A stretch of DNA of 37,115 nt from Deltaproteobacteria bacterium. GTDB taxonomy: Bacteria; Myxococcota_A; Polyangia; Polyangiales; JAFGIB01. A program made the position numbers and the translations under genes. Shown here in pieces: positions 1-7,417 of this stretch. The number at the start of each line of letters is the position of its first letter. The stretch's first letter is position 1. The notes below the pieces were generated by a model. That model was not told the DNA's origin. It did no database searches and was given only the letters and a program-made list of their open reading frames with translations. Location of the stretch: the NCBI GenBank assembly GCA_016929805.1, contig JAFGIB010000204.1, positions 1-37,115 on the forward strand, read 5' to 3'.

Positions 1-85
1 GCAAGTACCATCCTCGCCGGCCCTGCGGGCGCGCTCGGTTTTACAGGCGAATTGGCCGCCGACTTGTATGACCCCTGAACGCTTA
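1..85 (+). repeat. R1 dispersed repeat, copy 1 (cut by window edge)
   Basis: This is the right-hand half of a repeat whose fuller copies lie at 6551-6850 and, reversed, at 20485-20664. The shared core includes GCAAGTACCATCCTCGCCGG at the very first base and the right end CCCCTGAACGCTTA at 72-85. The left half lies outside the window. It sits just downstream of the 3' end of the ThyX-like gene. No ORF in it is convincing. Confidence 0.8.
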
Positions 86-234
86 CAAATAAGCAGACGC
101 GGAGAACCACATTCGAAGCGCGGCGCGCTCCGTTGATGGAAGGCCCGAAGGGTGAGCTCGCGCCGTTTTCGGGATCGAAGCGGTTTTCGCCGACCACACT
201 ATTCGCCCAACATCTTTCCGTAAAAGCGGGACGC

Positions 235-1761
235 TTAATCTCGGTTATAGAGCTGACCGCGGCGGCTGTGAAAACCGCCCTTACCGCAGGCGAGAAAGGC
301 TGTCGCCGGAGCGATTTCAGCAACGCGACTGATCATTTCCGCCGCCGTATTTCTGATCTCCCATTGAGCGTGTTCGTCCATTCTGAGCCTCGCGATATGG
401 TATAGCTCACGCATATTGACCGTGATTAACGCTCTACGTTTATGTCCGTTGGTCAGCGCGTATTGCGCCGCCTGCGAGTAGCGCTTTTGTAACTGTAGAA
501 AGACTTCCGTTGTTTTGTCGAAAAGGTCCCGGTAAACGGGCTCAAGGCCAACCTCGATAACGGCTTCGGGATAGGAGTATCCTAACGAAGGGTCGTACGG
601 CTGCTTGGTCAGGGTCATCATTCGATGCCGCTTCCATTGCGCGAACTCGCTTGCGCTTACCGAGATTTCAAAGGTAAAGGTCGCGTGTTCGAATTCTCGA
701 AAGACAGCATCGTATTCCGTAAGTTTCTCTAGGGCTTGTTTTATATATTCGATGTGCATGTCGGCCCGTTGCATCTCGCGAGCGATGCGGACGCAGTAAT
801 CGTACGGTTTAGGGTGCTCTGACGTGGAATGTAATAGGGACGCGACGACGGCGACGTCAGGATTATCGCAATGATCGACCAACGACACCGCTGCGGCTGA
901 AGCCGTCGTATTTTTTTGATCGCTTTCCGAGCTAAATCGGGAAAACATCTTCTCTGATATCGATTTTAGATCGAGTCGTCCGCCTTGGATAAACGCGTCG
1001 GAAACCTCCCACCCGAACTGTTCCTTAAATGCTTTAGGGTCCGATAGTATAATCAAAGAGGGCGCGATTTCGCTTCCAACGGCAAACAGCTTGTGACCGA
1101 GCTCCCTGACTTCCGAAAGCGGGTGATGCCGGAGTTTTCTAATGACATATTCCAGATTTCTCGCGTTCGGCGAAAATCCAAGCTGGGTTTCGGTCGCCAG
1201 GTTCAGAGCGAACCGCGCGTCTTCTTTCGCCCATCCTTCAATCGTCGCGCGTCCGTGTTCTAGCTCGTACAGTTGAGGGTTTTTACGCTTTTGCAGCTCG
1301 AGCAACGCGGGAAAAGCGCGGAGGTATAGCTGGTTTTGCTCGTGGGTGAGCTGCTTGAATAACTCCCGGTCGCGTTGTTGAAATTCCTGAGGCATTACCG
1401 AGTCACCGTCAAGCGTGACATAGCGCTGCGATTTTTCCGTATACGCGCATAATCGTGCTTCTTCTAAAGACTCGACGGCGAGCCGCGAAATGCCTATTAT
1501 ATCTATATTAAATATAACATGCTCAGCCACCGAGTGATGTCCCATGTCAAAGACGATTCTCCGGTTGGACTTTCTGGCGCGGACGATGTCCCTTCTGGCT
1601 TTTTCTCTGAGAATATTTACCGGATCGGGATCGCGGCTGATTCGCGCGTACGCCGCGGAAATGCTTTCCGGTGAAAACACCATATCCGAAGCGCATTCTC
1701 CGCGCTTCGCTCGTTCAATAAGCTCTTTATCAAGATTATACCCTGCTAAAATAACGTCCAT
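235..1761 (-). CDS. Tandem-domain FAD-dependent thymidylate synthase-like protein (ThyX family)
   Basis: ThyX makes dTMP from dUMP using methylene-tetrahydrofolate, NADPH and FAD. Two ThyX-like halves are visible. The first has GHHSVAEH (residues 74-81) and the dUMP-side half of the signature, ending TEKSQRY (108-114), but EAR replaces its RHR. The second has FEHATFTFEI and an intact RHR (WKRHRMMTL) but lacks the following S-x-R part, and ends with the ThyX C-terminal pattern ELYHIARLRMDEHAQWEIR. At about 508 aa it is twice the usual ThyX length (210-250 aa). The start at 1761 is chosen because MDVILAGYNL begins the domain and a GGAG lies 9 nt upstream. An ATG at 1821, with GAGG 5 nt upstream, is a real alternative that adds a basic 20-residue leader; the frame is open to 1959. 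It is divergent from the membrane-protein gene at 2067. Family assignment is strong. Whether it is the cell's thymidylate synthase or a related paralogue is not settled. Confidence 0.85.
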   Translation of the reverse strand: MDVILAGYNLDKELIERAKRGECASDMVFSPESISAAYARISRDPDPVNILREKARRDIVRARKSNRRIVFDMGHHSVAEHVIFNIDIIGISRLAVESLEEARLCAYTEKSQRYVTLDGDSVMPQEFQQRDRELFKQLTHEQNQLYLRAFPALLELQKRKNPQLYELEHGRATIEGWAKEDARFALNLATETQLGFSPNARNLEYVIRKLRHHPLSEVRELGHKLFAVGSEIAPSLIILSDPKAFKEQFGWEVSDAFIQGGRLDLKSISEKMFSRFSSESDQKNTTASAAAVSLVDHCDNPDVAVVASLLHSTSEHPKPYDYCVRIAREMQRADMHIEYIKQALEKLTEYDAVFREFEHATFTFEISVSASEFAQWKRHRMMTLTKQPYDPSLGYSYPEAVIEVGLEPVYRDLFDKTTEVFLQLQKRYSQAAQYALTNGHKRRALITVNMRELYHIARLRMDEHAQWEIRNTAAEMISRVAEIAPATAFLACGKGGFHSRRGQLYNRD

Positions 1762-2066
1762 GCGGAGAATCTCCAGGTTGCGTCGCTCTCGCCGATTTAG
1801 GCCTCGGTTGGTTAAGGCCATCTTTGCCTCGATTCGATGCCGCGAAATCCTCGAAATAGCGCTGCTATTCCTTGGGTTTCGTAAAAGCGGATCGAGACGA
1901 ATCGGAGCTAAATCTGGGCGACAAACGCGACATTTATTTCGACACGAGTCCTTGGGCATTGGTTTTTTACCACCTCGATTGATATCGAGTCAATCCGAGA
2001 CTTCTCGCGCAAAAACCGACGCGTTGCGGTCGGGGATGTGATAACATTGGTAGCGCTAGAGTTAGA

Positions 2067-2921
2067 ATGAGGATTCATCCCCTTGACCGAAAAGCGCCGG
2101 ACGGCGCTCGATGCAGGCATCATCCAGATCGTCCGGCGTCATATCGATGCCCGGTATGCGGTGGCTACGTGTGCCACTTTTGCTGGAACGAGGCCGCGTC
2201 GCGCTGCCGCTCATGTTCGATGAGCGATGGGCAGGAGAGCGCGTATCGAATGCCCTTTGAGGATGCCGCGCTATCCTTTTGGACACGGGTCATCGAAACG
2301 GTAAGGACGGCCTTTCGACCTCGAGTAACCGCGCTTGGTTTTGCCGCGTGCCGACCGCTGTCTGCCCTGCTCTTCCTGCTTATCTCTGCTTTGCCTTTGA
2401 GCCTCGCGGCCGGAGTGATTCCCCATACAAGGACTCTGCTTTTCGGACCAGGTCTACGAATCAGCCTGGTAGGGTCCTACCGTCCGATTGAGATCGCTTT
2501 TGATATCGTACGCGCTATGATTTTCCAGCTTCTATTCGATGGGATTTTTATTGCCGCGCTGGTGATTCCCTTCGCCAGTCTCGCTAAGTCTTACGGAGGT
2601 ACGAAAGGAACGTCGGCCGCGATAGGCACGGTATTCTATCGTTATTGGCTCATTCCCGCGGCTATGTTGCTATCCTATATTAGCTTTTGGATTTTTCCCG
2701 ATGTGCGCATCGGATTTTTTGTCGAATTAGCCTTGTCGGCGTTAGCGCTCTATCTTTTTGTTATCGCGATGTGGTCGACCGCGCGCGTGACATATGCAAT
2801 CGGCCGGATATGGTCTATAGCAGTGGTGGGGGTACCGTGGGTTATCGTGTTTCTCGTCGTAGCCCTGGTGATACCGGTTCTAGCGTCTTTCTTAGGGCTC
2901 GCGCAAAATAGCGCGAACTAA
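2067..2921 (+). CDS. Membrane protein with N-terminal zinc-binding motif and Yip1-like transmembrane domain
   Basis: Residues 16-50 carry a Cys/His cluster (C16, H18/H19, C28, C31, C36, C39, C47, C50) in the spacing of a B-box or zinc-ribbon fold. About five hydrophobic segments follow at roughly 92-115, 140-172, 185-205, 210-235 and 245-275, resembling the Yip1/DUF family of bacterial inner-membrane proteins. The cluster would face the cytoplasm if the N-terminus is inside. No enzymatic motif is visible and the function is unknown. The ATG at 2067 has no strong Shine-Dalgarno sequence but leads straight into the zinc motif. The last eight codons and the TAA stop (from about 2897) are R2-repeat sequence, so the original C-terminus may have been replaced by the repeat. 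Confidence 0.75.
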   Translation: MRIHPLDRKAPDGARCRHHPDRPASYRCPVCGGYVCHFCWNEAASRCRSCSMSDGQESAYRMPFEDAALSFWTRVIETVRTAFRPRVTALGFAACRPLSALLFLLISALPLSLAAGVIPHTRTLLFGPGLRISLVGSYRPIEIAFDIVRAMIFQLLFDGIFIAALVIPFASLAKSYGGTKGTSAAIGTVFYRYWLIPAAMLLSYISFWIFPDVRIGFFVELALSALALYLFVIAMWSTARVTYAIGRIWSIAVVGVPWVIVFLVVALVIPVLASFLGLAQNSAN

Positions 2922-3046
2922 GGGCTTGCTCACTTTTTTGGACCTCACTTAGGGTGCACTAAATTGTGGTCCAAAAAAAGTTCCGCGCGTCCTTATTTCA
3001 TCGCTTTTTTCGCGTTTCCGCCCGGCGTTTTTTGCACCGTTAAGGT
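2897..3046 (+). repeat. R2 palindromic element, copy A (left arm missing)
   Basis: It matches the inner and right parts of the full copy at 24675-24869: AGCGCGAACTAAGGGC, then an inner inverted repeat pairing TTTTTTGGACC with GGTCCAAAAAAA, and the right end GTTTTTTGCACCGTTAAGGT. The left terminal arm is absent. Instead the match begins inside the 3' end of the Yip1-like gene and provides its stop codon. The copy fills the gap between two convergent genes. Confidence 0.85.
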
Positions 3047-3058
3047 TAACTTTCGTTT

Positions 3059-5680
3059 CTAGAAGTCTTCCGGCTCTTCCGGGTCTTCCGGCTCCACGGG
3101 TTGAGAGAATTCTAATTCGTCAGGTCCCGATAGCTCGATTTCGTCTAGGTCGTCGTATTCCATCTCTTCTCTTTCGGAAAATCCGAGCGTCTCAAAGTCT
3201 TCCGTTTCAGAATAATCGAATCTATTTTTTTTTGAACGTTCCAATTCGTCAAGAGGAGAAAAGTCCGAGTCTTCATAATCGTCGTCCTCCACATCCGTAT
3301 CTTCTTCCACCTCCTCCTCGGTAACCTGGTCTATCTCTTCAGCTTCCATCTCTTCGGATTCATTCTCATCTTCGTCGTATTCGTCCGCGCCCGGTTCCGA
3401 GAATTTCTCGACATCCGCTATTTTCTCTCGGCCGGACTCGGTTTCTTTGTATCGCTCGTGATCGGGTACCCCCGAACGTTCGCGAGTAATCTCCGCCGGT
3501 TGTGGCGGAAACATGCTGGGGATTTTCGGTCCCGCAACGGGTATCTCGTCATGCTTCGGAGCGTTATCGATCAATCGCCTAATTTCTTCGCGATCGGGGC
3601 CACCGGCTCCGTTTTTGGCGGGATAAACCACAACCCCCGTCTTTAACCAGCGCCTTACAGAGACAGCGCCGGCTTCGAGAAGCTGTTTAACCATTCTAAG
3701 ATTTCCGCGTTTAGACGCGCAAATCAGCGGTGCCGCGCCATTGGTGTTCTGAACGTTTGGATCAGCTCCGGCGCGAACCAACCGTTCCACCACGTCCGAA
3801 TGACCGGCGCAGGAAGCCTCGATGAGCGGTGTTGAGAGTAGTTCTCCGGAGACCTGATTGGGGTCGACGCCTCCGGCTAAAAGAGCCTCAATAAAAGTGA
3901 GGTTACCGCTCTGCGACGCTAGCAGAAGCGCGAATGCACCGTCTTCTCGAAACCTATCGGCGTTTTTTTCCTTGCATTGAGCCAAGGCGGAACGAAAGCG
4001 ATCTTCGTCTTCGTTGCGAACCGCTTCTACGAGCTTTGCTATGTTCGGATCTTCTGCACCGATGCCGCGGAGCAATAAAAGCGCCCAAAGGCTTTCTCTT
4101 CGCACTTCCTCTTCAACATGAGAATCATAAGCGCGAATCTCCGCGTAACCCAAGGCGGAGGTACCGGTGTCGTCACGGATATCCAGCTTCGCGTTGTGCT
4201 TGATAAGCGCGAGCACGGAAAGATGTAGTCCCTTTTTTCCGTTTAGAACGGCGTGAATCAGCGCGCTTTTCCCGGTTTTATCTCGTGCATCAATATTAGC
4301 CTTGAATTCTCGTAGTAAATCGATAGACGCCGCGGTGTTTTCCTCCCAGTCTCCGGCCACGATTTGCATGATAGGCGTCGTACCCGTTGTTGGATTCGTT
4401 GAATTCGGATTTGCTCCGGCCTGTAGGAGTTTTCGGGCGATAGAGATGTCGCTTAACCGCAGTGCGGCCAGAAGAGCGCTATCGCCGTCACGAGGGCTTA
4501 CGTAATCAATATTCGCTCCCGCTTTCACGAGGCAATCCGTCACCCGATTGTTACCTGTCTCCACGGCGATCATAAGCGCGCTTTTATCATCCGGGGAGCA
4601 AGAATTAGAGCTAACGCCGCTGTTTAAGGCCTCTTTTATCTTGTCGATACTGCCCTTTTCAATAGCGGTGAAGAAGGCTTTTTGTGCCTTATCATCCCTC
4701 TCTTTTTTCGACGTTTTGTCCGCTGCCGCTTTTGCTTTTTTCTTTGTCGCCTTTTCTTTCGCCGCGGATTCGAAGATTTCTTGAGTCGGCTTCTTTTCGG
4801 CGACCGCGGATACAGCTTTCTTTTCGCCTTTTTTCTTAGCCGTCGCCTTGCCGGCTTTTATTTCGCGTTTTGCTTCGGCTCCCTTTGTTTTCGCTGCTTT
4901 TTTCCTCTTCCCCGCCGATTTCGAGGTTTCCTTAATCGGTTTCTTTTCAGCGACCGCGGATACAGCTTTCTTTTCGCTTTCTTTCTTCGCCGTCACCTTG
5001 CGAGCTTTTGTTTCTCGTTTTGCTTCGGTCCCCTTATTCTTCGCCGCTTCCTTTTTCTTGCCAGCTTCAATTTTCTTTTTTGTCGGAGAGGCTTTTGTCT
5101 TTAAAAGGCCGCTTTTTTCGCTCAACTTTTTGCTCTTTTTTACGGCCGTTTTAGCCAGCGTTTTGCTCTTGCCTTTGGCGGCTACCTTTTTCGAAACCCC
5201 GGCTTTCGGCTTCGTAGTCACAGCTTTTTTCGCTACACGCGCTTTTTTTGGAGCAGAGGTATTTATGGCGGCCGCGTCTTTGCGCAAAGGCGCGTTTCTT
5301 TTTTTCTCGACCTCTTTATTAGTAGCGCTCGAGCTCTTAGCTTTTACGCCGGCCCTAGATTTTGGCGGTGACCCTTTGACGAGCGACGGGTTTTTAATCG
5401 CCACGACCTTTTTTGCACTAGCCGCGCGCGCTTTTGGTCTTGTCCCGGCCGACTTCTTCGTACTTGCGATTTCTTTCGCGGCGGCCTTTTTCGTTGCGCC
5501 CGCGACTCTTCTTGTTCCGGTAATTTTATTGGTGGCGGCCTTTTTCGTCGGGCCGGCTGCTATTTTTTTTGTCTTTTCCTTTACGGCCGCTACGGCCGGT
5601 TTCTTCGCTTTTTTAGTTGTCACTGTTCTTCTCTTTCTGACATGCCCATTCGCCCCTTTCGACGAGGCAGCCAACGGCAT
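3059..5680 (-). CDS. Lysine-rich histone-H1-like tail / ankyrin-repeat / acidic-tail protein
   Basis: Three zones are clear. Residues 1-330 are extremely rich in Lys and Ala (KKAAAK-type runs), like the C-terminal tails of histone H1 and bacterial H1-like proteins, and would be expected to bind nucleic acid or polyanions. Residues about 331-705 hold roughly eight or nine ankyrin repeats (for example TPLIEASCAGHSDVVERLV), a protein-interaction scaffold. Residues about 740-873 are strongly acidic, with many runs of Glu and Asp. No signal peptide is seen, so it is probably cytosolic. A 50-residue tandem duplication lies at 217-266/267-316. No clear Shine-Dalgarno precedes the ATG at 5680, but no other start suits. 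The gene is convergent with the Yip1-like gene and has an R2 element between them. Domain calls are firm; a nucleoid or scaffold role is inference. Confidence 0.85.
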   Translation of the reverse strand: MPLAASSKGANGHVRKRRTVTTKKAKKPAVAAVKEKTKKIAAGPTKKAATNKITGTRRVAGATKKAAAKEIASTKKSAGTRPKARAASAKKVVAIKNPSLVKGSPPKSRAGVKAKSSSATNKEVEKKRNAPLRKDAAAINTSAPKKARVAKKAVTTKPKAGVSKKVAAKGKSKTLAKTAVKKSKKLSEKSGLLKTKASPTKKKIEAGKKKEAAKNKGTEAKRETKARKVTAKKESEKKAVSAVAEKKPIKETSKSAGKRKKAAKTKGAEAKREIKAGKATAKKKGEKKAVSAVAEKKPTQEIFESAAKEKATKKKAKAAADKTSKKERDDKAQKAFFTAIEKGSIDKIKEALNSGVSSNSCSPDDKSALMIAVETGNNRVTDCLVKAGANIDYVSPRDGDSALLAALRLSDISIARKLLQAGANPNSTNPTTGTTPIMQIVAGDWEENTAASIDLLREFKANIDARDKTGKSALIHAVLNGKKGLHLSVLALIKHNAKLDIRDDTGTSALGYAEIRAYDSHVEEEVRRESLWALLLLRGIGAEDPNIAKLVEAVRNEDEDRFRSALAQCKEKNADRFREDGAFALLLASQSGNLTFIEALLAGGVDPNQVSGELLSTPLIEASCAGHSDVVERLVRAGADPNVQNTNGAAPLICASKRGNLRMVKQLLEAGAVSVRRWLKTGVVVYPAKNGAGGPDREEIRRLIDNAPKHDEIPVAGPKIPSMFPPQPAEITRERSGVPDHERYKETESGREKIADVEKFSEPGADEYDEDENESEEMEAEEIDQVTEEEVEEDTDVEDDDYEDSDFSPLDELERSKKNRFDYSETEDFETLGFSEREEMEYDDLDEIELSGPDELEFSQPVEPEDPEEPEDF
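4733..5032 (-). repeat. Intragenic tandem duplication, 2 x 150 bp
   Basis: Two adjacent 50-codon units encode residues 217-266 and 267-316 of the Lys-rich tail. Both contain EKKAVSAVAEKKP, and stretches such as GCGACCGCGGATACAGC recur exactly 150 bp apart (4800 and 4950). The unit length keeps the frame, so copy number could vary without breaking the protein. Confidence 0.85.
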
Positions 5681-5701
5681 AACAAGTGAGAATTTCGATT
5701 A

Positions 5702-6550
5702 AAGAACGGCAGAAACTACTCTGATCAAGGCAAACGAAAATAGATCACTCTACGTATATGGAGATTAAAACGCCTTCATGGGTATTAAAAATGTTTCTCA
5801 AGGTCAAATGTCAAGTCAATACGCTGGAGGATAGCGAAAAAAGATAGTTAACCCGTATCGCGGTTGCAGCGCGGTCTAAGGGTCTATTCCAGTAGTCATC
5901 GTCGCCGGCGGACGATCTCTCGTCGCTTTCGGCCGCCTCTGCGCCCGTCAGACGCCTGCAATTCTCGATCGAGATGTGTAGAATCGTCAGAGCGCTGCTA
6001 GGCCCCCGCGCGCCGTGAGCCGATCCGCCTCGAAATCGACTTAGGTCTCGACCGCCGACTCGGGCAACCTACTGGGATAGGTTCTAGGTCTTTCGCGTTG
6101 TTAAAAAAGGTAATAAAAGCAAGTTTTATACCGGATCAGCCTCGCTCCGCTGCGTTACCGGTCGCAGCTTTTCGACGGCGAGCGCGCGTGAAAAAAGGCA
6201 AGGCGATTGTCCGAGATACCTTGCCGATTGCGTCCGAGCCCGGTCGTGGCAAGGCTCGCCTTAACAGCCTGCTGCATACGCGTGAGAACATCTCAGCGCA
6301 AAAAGGTAATAGAGTCGAGAGCGGCACAGCCTTCCTAGATGGAGGAACGAGCGATTTGTTCGTTCGGTCTCGGTCGGCACCGGTGGCTCGGGGGGATATG
6401 AATTATCTAGTCCGCCGCGGCAAACCCATGACCAAAGCGTTGAATCCGACTTCAGATTTCGCGCGAGCCCTTAGCGCTCGACTTCATCTCCTATCTATTT
6501 TGCGCCGGTGGGAATCGGCTGACCGTAACGCCCGCTTCTTTAGAAGTTAC
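5702..6550. other. Gene-poor stretch, no supported feature
   Basis: This is the first half of a 1.7-kb gap. Bases 5702-5860 are AT-rich and may hold the ankyrin-gene promoter, with a cluster of GTCAA words near 5802-5818. From 5860 to 6550 the composition is GC-rich, with no ORF that resembles a protein and no tRNA-like cloverleaf that I could find. A long open frame (6098-6898) runs through it into the R1 repeat but has no recognisable protein character. Confidence 0.5.
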
Positions 6551-6850
6551 CGTTCAGGGGGGGCCTGCTGTTCGGCTACGGCGGCGGCCGATTCATCCCG
6601 GAAAACCGGCACCAACCCTGGGGCGATTCTATTCGAATCACCCCAGCGTCCTTGCGCCGACGTATTTGGCTTCTACGGACCCTCCGTACTGCCGCCGAAA
6701 AAGTACAGCTTCGCGGACTCGCGTCCGCTTCGCTTCGTACGTTTCCACCGACAACCGTCAGGTACAGCAAGTACCATCCTCGCCGGCCCTGCGGGCGCGC
6801 TAGGTTTTACGGGCGACTTGGCCGCCGACTTGCTTGACCCCCCAACGCTT
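6551..6850 (+). repeat. R1 dispersed repeat, copy 2 (longest, 300 bp)
   Basis: It begins CGTTCAGGGGGGG and ends TTGACCCCCCAACGCTT, so the ends are inverted repeats of each other. Relative to the copy at 20485-20664 it carries about 130 extra bases in the middle. These include a hairpin with arms CTGGGGCGATTC (6618-6629) and GAATCACCCCAG (6635-6646), 11 of 12 positions pairing, and a 5-base loop. It has no transposase, so a non-autonomous MITE-like element is the best description. Either the middle is an insertion here or the other copy is a deletion derivative. Confidence 0.85.
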
Positions 6851-7156
6851 GCCTTCGGAATGATCGTCGTCGCTACTTTAATACGCGCCGAAGACTGAAT
6901 ACCCGAGGTTTCTACGGATGTTGTCGGCGCAAATAAGAAAAAAACGGCGAATTAAAGAGTATTGAGTTACTCGTGAGGTCAATTTAGAAGTGACTCTGAG
7001 TGTAATTTTGCTTACATAAATGACGATTTCGCCACGGTTGAGATCTACCTGATAACTCGCGGCTTTGTTTTTCAATGAAGAGCGCGGGCTATCGCGAAAG
7101 GTGACGTTTGGTTACATAGTCGCAAGGCGTCGTCTCAAAAAGTGGCGGCGTAACGC

Positions 7157-7241
7157 CCCGGGAACGCGGCCACGCGGCCATCTTGGCCGCAATACTATAA
7201 AAACAGCTAGAAAATGCGGGCGAGACGCCCGCGTTCCCAGG
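7157..7241. repeat. R3 palindromic repeat (GGGAACGCGG ends)
   Basis: The left end GGGAACGCGG (7160-7169) is mirrored by the right end CCCGCGTTCCCAGG (7228-7241). Inside are two perfect hairpins: GCGGCC/GGCCGC around 7174-7190, and GCGGGCG-AGA-CGCCCGC at 7216-7232. This is the look of a widespread REP/MITE-type intergenic element. Only one copy is in the window. It lies about 170 bp upstream of the kinase gene. Confidence 0.7.
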
Positions 7242-7340
7242 TATCCTCCTCCGCGCGCCACTACTTTGATAGTCAAGGGGAAGCAACGAAAGTTTTGCCG
7301 CCGATGTGTTCTGTAAGGCGATCGGTTCCTACAAAGTAGT

Positions 7341-7346
7341 TATAAT
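7341..7346 (+). promoter_or_regulatory. Possible -10 box for the kinase gene
   Basis: A perfect TATAAT lies 72 bases upstream of the likely start at 7418 in an AT-rich stretch. No good TTGACA-like hexamer is found 16-18 bases upstream, so a weak or activator-dependent promoter, or chance, are both possible. Confidence 0.35.
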
Positions 7347-7417
7347 ACTGAAATTTTTTCTTCATACTGTTCCTGTAATTTCCGTTTTGGGGTAGGCTTG
7401 GCAGCGAGGAATTGACA

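Noticed and set aside
2930-2995. Inner hairpin of R2 copy A as a classic intrinsic terminator
   Set aside because: The GGACC/GGTCC stem is followed by A on the + strand, not T. Only the outer arms have the right polarity, clearest in copy C.
4682-5702. Long Phe/Ala-rich open frames on the + strand
   Set aside because: They are antisense to the Lys-rich tail; poly-Lys codons read backwards give Phe/Leu-rich frames.
5860-6090. tRNA or other structured RNA
   Set aside because: No cloverleaf or known RNA motif could be found by eye; the region is only GC-rich.
6098-6898. 266-residue open frame on the + strand
   Set aside because: Its 3' half is the R1 repeat, its 5' half has no protein-like pattern, and no motif or ribosome site supports it.
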